Below, one piece after another: positions 54,654 through 62,176 of a stretch of DNA of 64,000 bases. The position numbers and the translations under genes were made by a program. Each line of letters opens with the position of its first letter. Positions within the stretch are counted from its first letter, which is position 1. The notes beneath the pieces were generated by a model, which ran no database searches, had not been told where the DNA came from, and saw only the letters and a list, made by a program, of their open reading frames with translations. This DNA is from Nigerium massiliense (GTDB lineage: Bacteria; Actinomycetota; Actinomycetes; Propionibacteriales; Propionibacteriaceae): contig NZ_CCYM01000002.1 in NCBI RefSeq assembly GCF_000826085.1, forward strand, positions 186,001 through 250,000. The letters are read 5' to 3'.

Positions 54654-56888
54654 TTAGCTCGCTCTCACTACGTCTGCTGGCCCCAGAGGCAGGTGGCCGT
54701 CCGCTGCGGTGTCTCGGGGAGCCTGAAGCTCGACGAGCACGGCGTCCTCGTCGGCCGAGACCTTCACGGCGAGGGCGCCGCGGGCCTGCGACGCCGCCTC
54801 GTCGAGTCGGGCGTCGACGTCGCCGCGGACGGGATTGATGACCGTGATCGTGCCCCGGCGGTCTCCCTGGGGGTTCCACTGGGCGGTCACCTCGCTGGCC
54901 CCGTCGGCGCTGGACAACGCCGCGCTGAGCACCGAGCGGAACTGCGCGCGCTCCTGCGGTAGGCCGCTGTCCTTGGCCGTCAGCCTCAGGCGGACGCCGC
55001 GACGGCGGGCGTGGCGCAGTTCGCACTCGAGGGACTCGGTCATGACGGGCGCCGCGACCAGCCAGTCGCGCGTGGACGCCTCCACGATCACGAGCTCCGC
55101 CCGCTCGGCGGGCGAGATGGGGCCGCCGGCCGCGAGCATCCGCAGCTTCGGCACCACGTCCACTGTCAGGCGCTCCCGGCGCAGCTGCGCCTCGGAGCGG
55201 GCTTCTTCGTCGGCCACGGTGGCGAGGTGCAAGTCGCTGGCCTGCTTGGCGGACAGGACGAGCATCTCCTTGAGCCGGTCGAGCGCGACACGCATCAGCG
55301 TGCACAGCGTCACGGCGACGACGGGCAGCGTGTAGTTGTAGAGCAGCACCCCGGGGCGGACCGCGCCGAAGACGGCCAGCTGCGCCACGACGTCCACGAC
55401 GACGGCCGACCACAGGATAGCGGGGGAGACCCAGCGCCCCGACCGGTACGAGAGCACGGCCAGCACGGCGGTCATCGCCCCGCCCCAGAAGTAGCGGTTG
55501 TCGAGCGGCACGGACGTGCTGAGGTTCGCGGTGAAGAGCCAGGGAAGCGGTATCAGGGCCAGCGCGCTCGCCGCCGCCCAGCGGGAACGTCGGATCGCCA
55601 GCGCACACACCGTCACGAGCACGATGACCGCCGAGCCGGCGGCGAGGATCCCCAGGTTCCGCACCCCCTCGGGGTGGACGAATCCCGCCAGCATGGCCGT
55701 ACCGGACAGTGCCAGCGCGCTCCACAACGCGGGCCGCAGCTGCCGGTCGTCCCAGCTCACCGTCGGAGGGTCACAGAGCGGCTGATCGCGCCAGATCAGC
55801 GTGACGACGGTTCCCCGGCCCGGCGCAGAGTCGATGTGGGCCTCACCGCCGACGGACGCCATCCGCTCGAACACGCCGACGCGCAGGCCGGCACGTCCGA
55901 CGCCGGTCTTCCTCGAGTCGAAGCCGCGGCCCTCGTCCCGCACCCGGACGGTCACGGTGTGGTCGTGACGGATCAACTCGACCGAGGCGCGGTCGGTACC
56001 CGCGTGACGCGCGACGTTGGTGAGCGCCTCGGCGACCGCGGCGCCGACGGTCTGCGTGACCTCGGTCTCGTAGAGGTAGCCCTGCCGGGTGAACGTGACG
56101 TCGAGCCCCAATCGCAGGGCGGTCTGGCGCGTGATGTCCTCCACCGAATCGGCGGAGCGGTCGGCCTCCACCGATTCGAGCGCCCGGAGCGCCTCGACCG
56201 CCAGCGCCCGGGCGTTCGCGGACGACTCGCCCTCGCGGTAGCCGAGCTGCAGCGCGCCCAGCACCTTGTCGTGCATCAGGCCGTCCCAGCGTCGTCGCTC
56301 GTAGAGCCGCCGCGTCCGGCGGGCGATGGGTTCGCCGAGCACCACCTGGCGGTCCGCCGACGCCGTCATGCCGGCCATGACCTTGCGGGTGAGCTCCCAC
56401 AGGCTGCAGACGGCGACCACGATCGACGAGATGAACAGCGCGTCCAGGATCGCCATGGTGAGATCACGGAACGCCACCCACGAGAACAGCCCGTACAGCG
56501 GGCCGCCGATCAGAGCGGCGAGGTGGCTGCCGCGGCGTCCGAAGATGTAGCAGGACGCACCCAGCGGCGCCACGAACACGTAGGCCAGCGCCGGAAGCTC
56601 GGCGGGCGGGAGGTGATCGGCGAAGAACAGCATCGTCAGGCAACCGATGAACGTGACGATCGAGTAGACCTGCAGCCCGATGCGGGAGGACGGACGGCGG
56701 TGGTAGAGCACCGTCGTGGCGATCAGCAGGAGCATCAGGACACCAAGGAACCCGACCGTCACGCCGACGAGGGCGGGCGTGCTGCGGTCGACGTCCAGCG
56801 CGAAGGCGCCGAGGAACCATGTGCACCAGCAGGCAGCGACGGCGGCGGCGCCACTGGCGCGGCCGAGGACCCGCGCTTGCCTTGTCAC
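54654..56888 (-). CDS. Histidine-kinase-like membrane protein, paralog 2
   Basis: A 744-residue paralog of the preceding gene, colinear throughout: six N-terminal helices, YERRRWDGLMHDKVLGALQ with His206, HATPase N box (Asn291), G1 DEGRGFD (Asp318-Asp324), GLRVGVFERM, a second membrane module (~386-533) with PLDNRYFWGGA identical in both, and a C-terminal domain beginning near residue 540 with EASTRDWLVAAP. The GTG at 56888 is preceded by a G-run. The 159-base gap to paralog 1 holds that gene's promoter elements. Kinase activity and partner are not known. Confidence 0.85.
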   Translation of the reverse strand: MTRQARVLGRASGAAAVAACWCTWFLGAFALDVDRSTPALVGVTVGFLGVLMLLLIATTVLYHRRPSSRIGLQVYSIVTFIGCLTMLFFADHLPPAELPALAYVFVAPLGASCYIFGRRGSHLAALIGGPLYGLFSWVAFRDLTMAILDALFISSIVVAVCSLWELTRKVMAGMTASADRQVVLGEPIARRTRRLYERRRWDGLMHDKVLGALQLGYREGESSANARALAVEALRALESVEADRSADSVEDITRQTALRLGLDVTFTRQGYLYETEVTQTVGAAVAEALTNVARHAGTDRASVELIRHDHTVTVRVRDEGRGFDSRKTGVGRAGLRVGVFERMASVGGEAHIDSAPGRGTVVTLIWRDQPLCDPPTVSWDDRQLRPALWSALALSGTAMLAGFVHPEGVRNLGILAAGSAVIVLVTVCALAIRRSRWAAASALALIPLPWLFTANLSTSVPLDNRYFWGGAMTAVLAVLSYRSGRWVSPAILWSAVVVDVVAQLAVFGAVRPGVLLYNYTLPVVAVTLCTLMRVALDRLKEMLVLSAKQASDLHLATVADEEARSEAQLRRERLTVDVVPKLRMLAAGGPISPAERAELVIVEASTRDWLVAAPVMTESLECELRHARRRGVRLRLTAKDSGLPQERAQFRSVLSAALSSADGASEVTAQWNPQGDRRGTITVINPVRGDVDARLDEAASQARGALAVKVSADEDAVLVELQAPRDTAADGHLPLGPADVVRAS

Positions 56889-56938
56889 AATCCCCCTACC
56901 AACCCCTCAACTCACCCTGAGTATCGAGTTGGGTGTCG

Positions 56939-56995
56939 CTATCATGTCATCCCGGCCGGTCAGAGCCAACCCTTTGTCCCCCTTTACCGGGACAA
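56939..56995 (-). promoter_or_regulatory. Promoter region with GGGACAA inverted repeat, paralog 2
   Basis: CATGATAG on the minus strand (56939-56946) lies 50 bases before the start. Upstream is a perfect 7-bp inverted repeat TTGTCCC (56974-56980) and GGGACAA (56989-56995) with an eight-base spacer. Confidence 0.5.
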
Positions 56996-57027
56996 TGGGC
57001 GTACTTCACCCGATGGGCCGACCGGCG

Positions 57028-57477
57028 TCAGGACCGCTCGGGAAGGTCGTAGGCCCCGACGATGTCGAGCGTCGCCCGATCTGCCCGGCCGCCGTAGAAG
57101 CGGTCGAGGACGCGACCGAACACCGGCTCGTCCGGAGCCGCCAAGGCGAAGAGCGTCATCGACGAGCGGAGCTTCAGGGCGTCTATCCCGCCGAAGATCT
57201 CCTCAGCCCCGCGCTGCTTCCCTGTTTCCGCGGCCGCGGCGGAGATCTCGATCAGGCGCGGCCCGAGCACCCGATGGGCCAGGTAGGCGGACGCCTCGTC
57301 CAGCCCGCTCACGGCGTAGCGCTGGGCCATCGGGCTGCTCCCGAGGCCGGCTACCTGCGGGAAGACGAACCACATCCAGTGCCCCGTCTTGCGCCCGCGG
57401 CGCACCTGCGCCAAGGCGTCCTGGTAGGTGCCCGCCTGGGCCGAGACGAAGCGTTCCAGTCCGAAGGGATCTGTCAT
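57028..57477 (-). CDS. DUF1810 domain-containing protein
   Basis: A 149-residue soluble protein of the DUF1810 family. It shows the family's FVSAQAGTYQDALAQVRRGRKTGHWMWFVFPQVAGLG at residues ~9-46 and a C-terminal PEERS-like end (LPERS). Function unknown; members occur singly in many genomes. ATG 57477 is six bases after AAGAAT on the minus strand, a leaderless-type start; 15 further residues upstream are in frame but unsupported. Confidence 0.88.
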   Translation of the reverse strand: MTDPFGLERFVSAQAGTYQDALAQVRRGRKTGHWMWFVFPQVAGLGSSPMAQRYAVSGLDEASAYLAHRVLGPRLIEISAAAAETGKQRGAEEIFGGIDALKLRSSMTLFALAAPDEPVFGRVLDRFYGGRADRATLDIVGAYDLPERS

Positions 57478-57529
57478 GCGCGCATTCTTGCCGCCGCCGC
57501 CAAGTCGCGACAGGGGCCGCACCCCCGTG

Positions 57530-58141
57530 TCAGGCGGCCCAGTCGCCGAGCGCGCCCTCCAGGCAGCCCAGGCACGCCGCGATCACAGCCTCGCGTTCGT
57601 CGCCGGGGCAGCCGCGCTCCGCCCACAGCGCGCAGGCATGGTCGACGAAACCGGCGTAGCCGTCCACCGCGTAGGCATGGCGCGCCCACTCCCCCGAGCC
57701 CAGCCAGCTGCGCAGCTGCGCCGTGCGCTCGCGCTGGGCCGCACGCCGGGCCTGCGTGGCCTCGCGCGGCTCCTCCGCGCCGAGCGTCGTGGCCGCCCAG
57801 GCGTCCGGCTGCTCGGCGACGTGGTCGAGGTAGACCTCCAGGGACGCCCGGACGCGATCGCGCGCGGACACGTTCGGCGGCAACGCCGCATCCGACGCCC
57901 GCTGCCGCTCCTCCACCTCGGCCAGGAGTCGCGAGAGCACGGCCGTGTACAGCCCCGCCTTGCTGCCGAAGTAGCGGAAGACCAGCGCCGGGGACGCCTC
58001 GGCGGCCTCCGCGACATCGTCGACGGAAACCTTCCCGTACCCGGACGCGGCGAACAGCCGGCGCGCGGCGTCCAGGATGGCGACCCGCCGGGTGTCGGCG
58101 TCGAGCCGCCGCCGAGGAGATCGATCGACGCGGGGTTTCAT
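57530..58141 (-). CDS. TetR/AcrR family transcriptional regulator
   Basis: A 203-residue regulator with a basic N-terminus and helix-turn-helix at ~residues 15-62 (AARRLFAASGYGKVSVDDVAEAAEASPALVFRYFGSKAGLYTAVL). ATG 58141 follows a TAGGCT -10 on the minus strand by seven bases. It is divergent from the flavoprotein reductase at 58232 with a 90-base gap, so that gene is a plausible target. I do not see a strong palindrome in the gap. Confidence 0.9.
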   Translation of the reverse strand: MKPRVDRSPRRRLDADTRRVAILDAARRLFAASGYGKVSVDDVAEAAEASPALVFRYFGSKAGLYTAVLSRLLAEVEERQRASDAALPPNVSARDRVRASLEVYLDHVAEQPDAWAATTLGAEEPREATQARRAAQRERTAQLRSWLGSGEWARHAYAVDGYAGFVDHACALWAERGCPGDEREAVIAACLGCLEGALGDWAA

Positions 58142-58148
58142 AGGCCGG

Positions 58149-58154
58149 AGCCTA
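58149..58154 (-). promoter_or_regulatory. -10 element TAGGCT, leaderless start
   Basis: Minus-strand TAGGCT ends seven bases before the TetR ATG at 58141. Confidence 0.45.
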
Positions 58155-58231
58155 TTCCTCACCCACAATGACGCGGCAGTTCCGGCGGCCTGGCTCTACG
58201 GTGGAGACGAGCGTCCCGGGAAAGGATCACC

Positions 58232-59620
58232 ATGGACAGCTACGACATCGTCGTCATCGGAGGCGGGCCGGTGGGCGAGAACGCCGCCGACTACGCCATT
58301 CGCGGGTCCGACCGCACCGCTCTGCTCGTGGAGGCCGGACTCCTCGGCGGCGAGTGCTCCTATTACGCGTGCATGCCCAGCAAGGCGCTACTGCGCCCGC
58401 TCGACGTCGCGGAGACGGCCAATCACCTGCCCGGCATCCGGCCCGACGTGACGGTGGACCGGGACGCGCTGCTCGCCCGGCGCGACGATTGGGTCTCGCA
58501 CTACGACGACGCCGGGCAGATCAGCTGGGCGGAGGGCGCCGGCATCGAGGTCGCGCGCGGCCGCGGCCGACTCGCCGGGGAGAAGCTCGTCGAGATCACC
58601 GCCGCCGATGGCGGCGTCCGCCAGGTCGAGGCCCGGCTGGCGGTCGTCATCGCGACCGGGAGCACGCCGATCATCCCGAGTTCCCTGGAGCCTGTGCTGC
58701 CGTGGACGTCGCGGGACGCGACCGGCGTGCGCGAGGTGCCCAAGCGCCTCGCCATCGTGGGCGGCGGCGTGGTCGCGTGCGAGTCGGCGCGGTGGCTGGC
58801 TGCGCTCGGCGCCGAGGTCACGATGCTGGTGCGGTCCGAACGCGTGCTCGCGGACGCCGAGGAGTTCGCGTCCGAGGCCGTCGCCCAGGGCCTTCGGGAG
58901 GCGGGCGTGGACGTCCGGCTGAACACCGAGGTGACCCAGGCCACCCGCGAGGACGCCCGCGACACCGGCCTGGGGCGTCCGCACGGAGGGCCGGTGACCC
59001 TCACCATCGGCGAAGAGACCGTCCAGGTGGACGAGGTGCTGGCCGCCACCGGACGCCGACCCGCCACCGACGACCTCGGCCTCGACACCCTCGCCCTCGG
59101 CCCCGAGGATCTGGACGATCCTGAGCAGCGGCCCTCGTGGCTGCACACCGTCGGGGACGCCTCGGGCGACGCGCCGCTCACCCACTGGGGCAAATACCGT
59201 GCGCGGCAGTTCGGCAAGGAGCTCGCCGCCCGCTGCGAGGGACGCGAGCTGCCGCCCACGCCCGCGTTCGTTCCGGTGCCGCAGGTGGTGTTCAGCAGCC
59301 CGCAGCTCGCGTTCGTCGGCAAGACGGAGCGGCGCGCCAAGGCACTGGGCCGGCGCGTTCGCGTCCTCGACGCCGACTACGGAGCCGTCGCCGGGACGGC
59401 GCTGCTGCGCGACGACGCCGCCGGCCACGTCCGGCTCGTGGTGGACGCCGACACCGACGTGCTGCTGGGCGCCACCTTCCTCGGCCCGGACGTCGCCGAG
59501 CTGCTGCACTCGGCGACCGTCGCCATCACCGGCGGCCTCACCCTCGACACCCTGCAGCACGCGGTCGCGAGCTACCCCACGGCAGCGGAGGTGTGGCTGA
59601 ACCTGCTGGAGAACCAGTAG
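58232..59620 (+). CDS. FAD-dependent pyridine nucleotide-disulfide oxidoreductase
   Basis: A 462-residue class I flavoprotein disulfide reductase, of the dihydrolipoamide dehydrogenase / mercuric reductase type. FAD-binding GGGPVGENAA at residue ~10, the redox pair in GGECSYYACMPSK (Cys41/Cys46), NAD-binding GGGVVACESA near 177, and the dimerisation domain with a C-terminal HAVASYPTAAE where classical enzymes have HPTxSE. The usual His-Glu dyad histidine seems replaced by Tyr, so a substrate other than dihydrolipoamide is likely. AAAGGA precedes the ATG. It faces a TetR regulator. Confidence 0.88.
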   Translation: MDSYDIVVIGGGPVGENAADYAIRGSDRTALLVEAGLLGGECSYYACMPSKALLRPLDVAETANHLPGIRPDVTVDRDALLARRDDWVSHYDDAGQISWAEGAGIEVARGRGRLAGEKLVEITAADGGVRQVEARLAVVIATGSTPIIPSSLEPVLPWTSRDATGVREVPKRLAIVGGGVVACESARWLAALGAEVTMLVRSERVLADAEEFASEAVAQGLREAGVDVRLNTEVTQATREDARDTGLGRPHGGPVTLTIGEETVQVDEVLAATGRRPATDDLGLDTLALGPEDLDDPEQRPSWLHTVGDASGDAPLTHWGKYRARQFGKELAARCEGRELPPTPAFVPVPQVVFSSPQLAFVGKTERRAKALGRRVRVLDADYGAVAGTALLRDDAAGHVRLVVDADTDVLLGATFLGPDVAELLHSATVAITGGLTLDTLQHAVASYPTAAEVWLNLLENQ

Positions 59621-59701
59621 GGCCTCGAGCATGCCCGCGGTCGGCAGCGGCAGCGTCGCTCCCTGCCCCGATCGGGACAGCAGCGCAGACCGTCTCACAG
59701 T

Positions 59702-59720
59702 TATACCCCTGGGGGGTATA
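59702..59720. promoter_or_regulatory. CsoR-type copper operator at the copB start
   Basis: TATACCCC (59702-59709) and GGGGTATA (59713-59720) form a perfect 8-bp inverted repeat with a three-base spacer, matching the GC-centred palindromes bound by CsoR. It overlaps the -10 element TATGAT (59719-59724), so bound repressor would block RNA polymerase. Copper release is inferred from the family. Confidence 0.7.
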
Positions 59721-59731
59721 TGATGGACGGC

Positions 59732-62032
59732 ATGGAGAAGCACGAAGACCATGCCGTCCCGCAGCACGGTCCCGGGACCCAGCCGGGACGAGGGGGTCGC
59801 GACAGCGATCACGGGCATGACGCGCATCACCTGAATCACGAGAACCAGGGGCATGGCGCGCACCATATGAACCAGGGGAACGGCGAGCACCATCCGAACC
59901 ACGGGCACGACGAGCATCACCCGAACCACGAGAACCACGGCCACGGCCACGGCGAACACCACCCGAACCACGAGCACGGCGTCGACCACATGGGTCATAC
60001 GCAGCACGGCGGCCACGGGCACGGCGACAACCAGATGGGGCACGGCGGCCACGGGGACCACGTGGCGATGTTCCAGCGGCTGTTCTGGACGATGCTCGTG
60101 GTGGCGATCCCGGTCGTCGGGTTCAACGCGATGTTCGCGAACCTGCTCGGCTACCAACTCCCGGACGTCCCCCTCGTCGGCTGGATCTCGCCCGTCCTCG
60201 GCACCGTCATGTATCTCTGGGGCGGGCGACCGTTCCTGACGGGCGCGATCGACGAGATCAAGTCCCGCCAGCCCGGCATGATGCTGCTGATCGGGATGGC
60301 CATCACGGTGGCGTTCCTGGCGTCCTGGGGGTCGACGCTCGGCGTCCTCGACAGCCAGCTCGACTTCTGGTGGGAACTGGCTCTGCTGATCGTGATCATG
60401 CTCCTCGGGCACTGGATCGAGATGCGCTCGCTGGCCCAGACGTCCTCGGCGCTGGAGTCGCTGGCCGCCCTGCTGCCCGACGAGGCAGAGAAGGTCGAGG
60501 GCGACGCAATCGTCCCGGTTGCCCCGTCCGATCTGCAGGTCGGCGACCTCGTGCTCGTCCGGCCGGGGGCGTCCGTCCCCGCCGACGGGCGCATCGTCGC
60601 AGGGTCGGCCAGCATGGACGAGTCGATGGTCACCGGGGAATCGAAGACCGTCACCAAGGGCGAGGGGGACGCCGTCGTCGCCGGCACCATCGCCACCGAC
60701 TCCGGGCTGCGCGTCGAGGTCACGGCGACCGGCGATGACACCACACTGGCCGGCATCCAGCGGCTCGTAGCGGACGCCCAGTCGTCCTCGTCGCGGGCCC
60801 AGCGCATCGCCGACAAGGCCGCGGCTTGGCTGTTCTGGTTCGCGTTCGGCGCCGCGGTCATCACCGCGATCGTCTGGACCGCGATCGGACGCCCCGACGA
60901 GGCGATCGTCCGCACCATCACCGTGCTCGTCATCGCGTGTCCGCACGCGCTCGGCCTGGCCATCCCGCTGGTCGTCTCCATCGCGACGGAGCGGGCGGCC
61001 CGCGGCGGCGTCCTCATCAAGGACCGACTGGCGCTCGAATCCATGCGCACCGTCGACACCGTCCTGCTGGACAAGACCGGGACCCTGACCAAGGGCGAGC
61101 CGGCCGTCACCGCCGTCGTCACCACGCGCGGCCGCGGCGAGGACGAGGTTCTCGCCCTGGCCGCCGCCGCCGAAGCGCCCAGCGAACATCCGCTGGGCCG
61201 GGCCATCGTCGCCGCCGCCCAGCGCCGGGGCGCGCAGATCCCGCGCGCGGACGACTTCTCGTCCGCCCCCGCCGTCGGCGTCCGCGCGACGGTGGACGGC
61301 ACCCTCATCCGCGTCGGCGGCCCCGCCCTCCTCGAGAAGCAGGGCGTCTCCGAGCTCCCCGAGGTCGAGCCCTGGCGCGCCGAGGGCGCGATCATCCTGC
61401 ACGTGCTCGCCGGAGACGAGGTGATCGGCGCGCTGCGGCTCGCCGACGAGGTGCGGCCGGAGTCCCGGGAGGCGATCGACGCGCTGCACAAGCTCGGCAT
61501 CCAGGTCGTCATGATCACCGGCGACGCGCAAGCCGTCGCCGAGAGCGTCGCCGGCGAGCTGGGCATCGACCGGGTCTTCGCCGGCGTCCGGCCGGAGGAC
61601 AAGGCGGACAAGGTGTCCGAGCTGCAGCGCGAGGGACGCAAGGTCGCGATGGTCGGCGACGGCGTCAACGACGCCCCCGCGCTCGCGCAGGCGGACGTCG
61701 GCATCGCCATCGGCGCCGGCACGGACGTCGCGATCGGGACGGCCGGGGTGATCCTGGCGTCGTCCGATCCGCGGTCGGTGCTGTCGGTGATCGAGCTGTC
61801 GCGCGCCGCCTACCGCAAGATGGTGCAGAACCTCTGGTGGGCCGCGGCCTACAACCTGATCTCTGTGCCGCTCGCCGCGGGCGTGCTCGCGCCGATCGGG
61901 TTCGTGCTGCCGATGAGCGTCGGCGCGCTGCTGATGTCGGCCTCCACCGTGGTGGTGGCGCTCAACGCGCAGTTGCTCCGCCGCCTCGACCTCTCCCCCG
62001 AGGCCAGCACGCGCAGCGTCCTGCGCCACTGA
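59732..62032 (+). CDS. copB: His-rich heavy-metal P-type ATPase (CopB type)
   Basis: A P1B-3-type ATPase of 766 residues. The first ~110 residues contain dozens of histidines in imperfect HHPNHE-type repeats instead of a CxxC domain; then MTGESKTV with TGES, the membrane site CPHALGLAIP (CPH marks CopB), DKTGTLTKGE, SEHPLGRAIV and GDGVNDAPAL. Known CopB proteins export copper, with a reported preference for Cu(II), or silver. Three ATGs are in frame (59720, 59723, 59732); I choose 59732 because TATGAT ends seven bases before it, as in the other leaderless genes here. A CsoR-type palindrome overlaps the promoter. Confidence 0.9.
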   Translation: MEKHEDHAVPQHGPGTQPGRGGRDSDHGHDAHHLNHENQGHGAHHMNQGNGEHHPNHGHDEHHPNHENHGHGHGEHHPNHEHGVDHMGHTQHGGHGHGDNQMGHGGHGDHVAMFQRLFWTMLVVAIPVVGFNAMFANLLGYQLPDVPLVGWISPVLGTVMYLWGGRPFLTGAIDEIKSRQPGMMLLIGMAITVAFLASWGSTLGVLDSQLDFWWELALLIVIMLLGHWIEMRSLAQTSSALESLAALLPDEAEKVEGDAIVPVAPSDLQVGDLVLVRPGASVPADGRIVAGSASMDESMVTGESKTVTKGEGDAVVAGTIATDSGLRVEVTATGDDTTLAGIQRLVADAQSSSSRAQRIADKAAAWLFWFAFGAAVITAIVWTAIGRPDEAIVRTITVLVIACPHALGLAIPLVVSIATERAARGGVLIKDRLALESMRTVDTVLLDKTGTLTKGEPAVTAVVTTRGRGEDEVLALAAAAEAPSEHPLGRAIVAAAQRRGAQIPRADDFSSAPAVGVRATVDGTLIRVGGPALLEKQGVSELPEVEPWRAEGAIILHVLAGDEVIGALRLADEVRPESREAIDALHKLGIQVVMITGDAQAVAESVAGELGIDRVFAGVRPEDKADKVSELQREGRKVAMVGDGVNDAPALAQADVGIAIGAGTDVAIGTAGVILASSDPRSVLSVIELSRAAYRKMVQNLWWAAAYNLISVPLAAGVLAPIGFVLPMSVGALLMSASTVVVALNAQLLRRLDLSPEASTRSVLRH
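59810..60065 (+). repeat. Imperfect His-rich repeats in copB
   Basis: Repeated units encoding variants of HHPNHE/HGHGEHH cover about 85 codons at the start of copB. They probably bind metal and vary in length by slippage. Confidence 0.7.
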
Positions 62033-62092
62033 TGGTCGACCGCGAGCGCCCTCAAGGTGACTTCCTCGAGCAGACACCGGTGACCGTCGAAT

Positions 62093-62137
62093 GCGCCGCG
62101 GCGGCGGGGCTCGCGAGGAACCCCGCCGCTGCGGCGC
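62093..62137. terminator. Bidirectional terminator between copB and the MFS gene
   Basis: A 17-bp GC-rich stem with one mismatch (62093-62109 with 62121-62137) and an 11-base loop lies in the 144-base convergent gap. On the plus strand it is followed by GTTTCG. Confidence 0.75.
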
Positions 62138-62176
62138 GTTTCGATGTGCGGGCCCCGCGGGGCGTCCGCCAGGAGG

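Noticed and set aside
59810..60065. CRISPR-like array
   Set aside because: The repeats are coding, imperfect and without unique spacers; they encode the His-rich CopB N-terminus.
58388..62077. A 1229-residue minus-strand frame across the reductase and copB genes
   Set aside because: It is antisense to two genes with clear catalytic motifs; its repetitive Val/Met/His-poor stretches mirror the copB His repeats.
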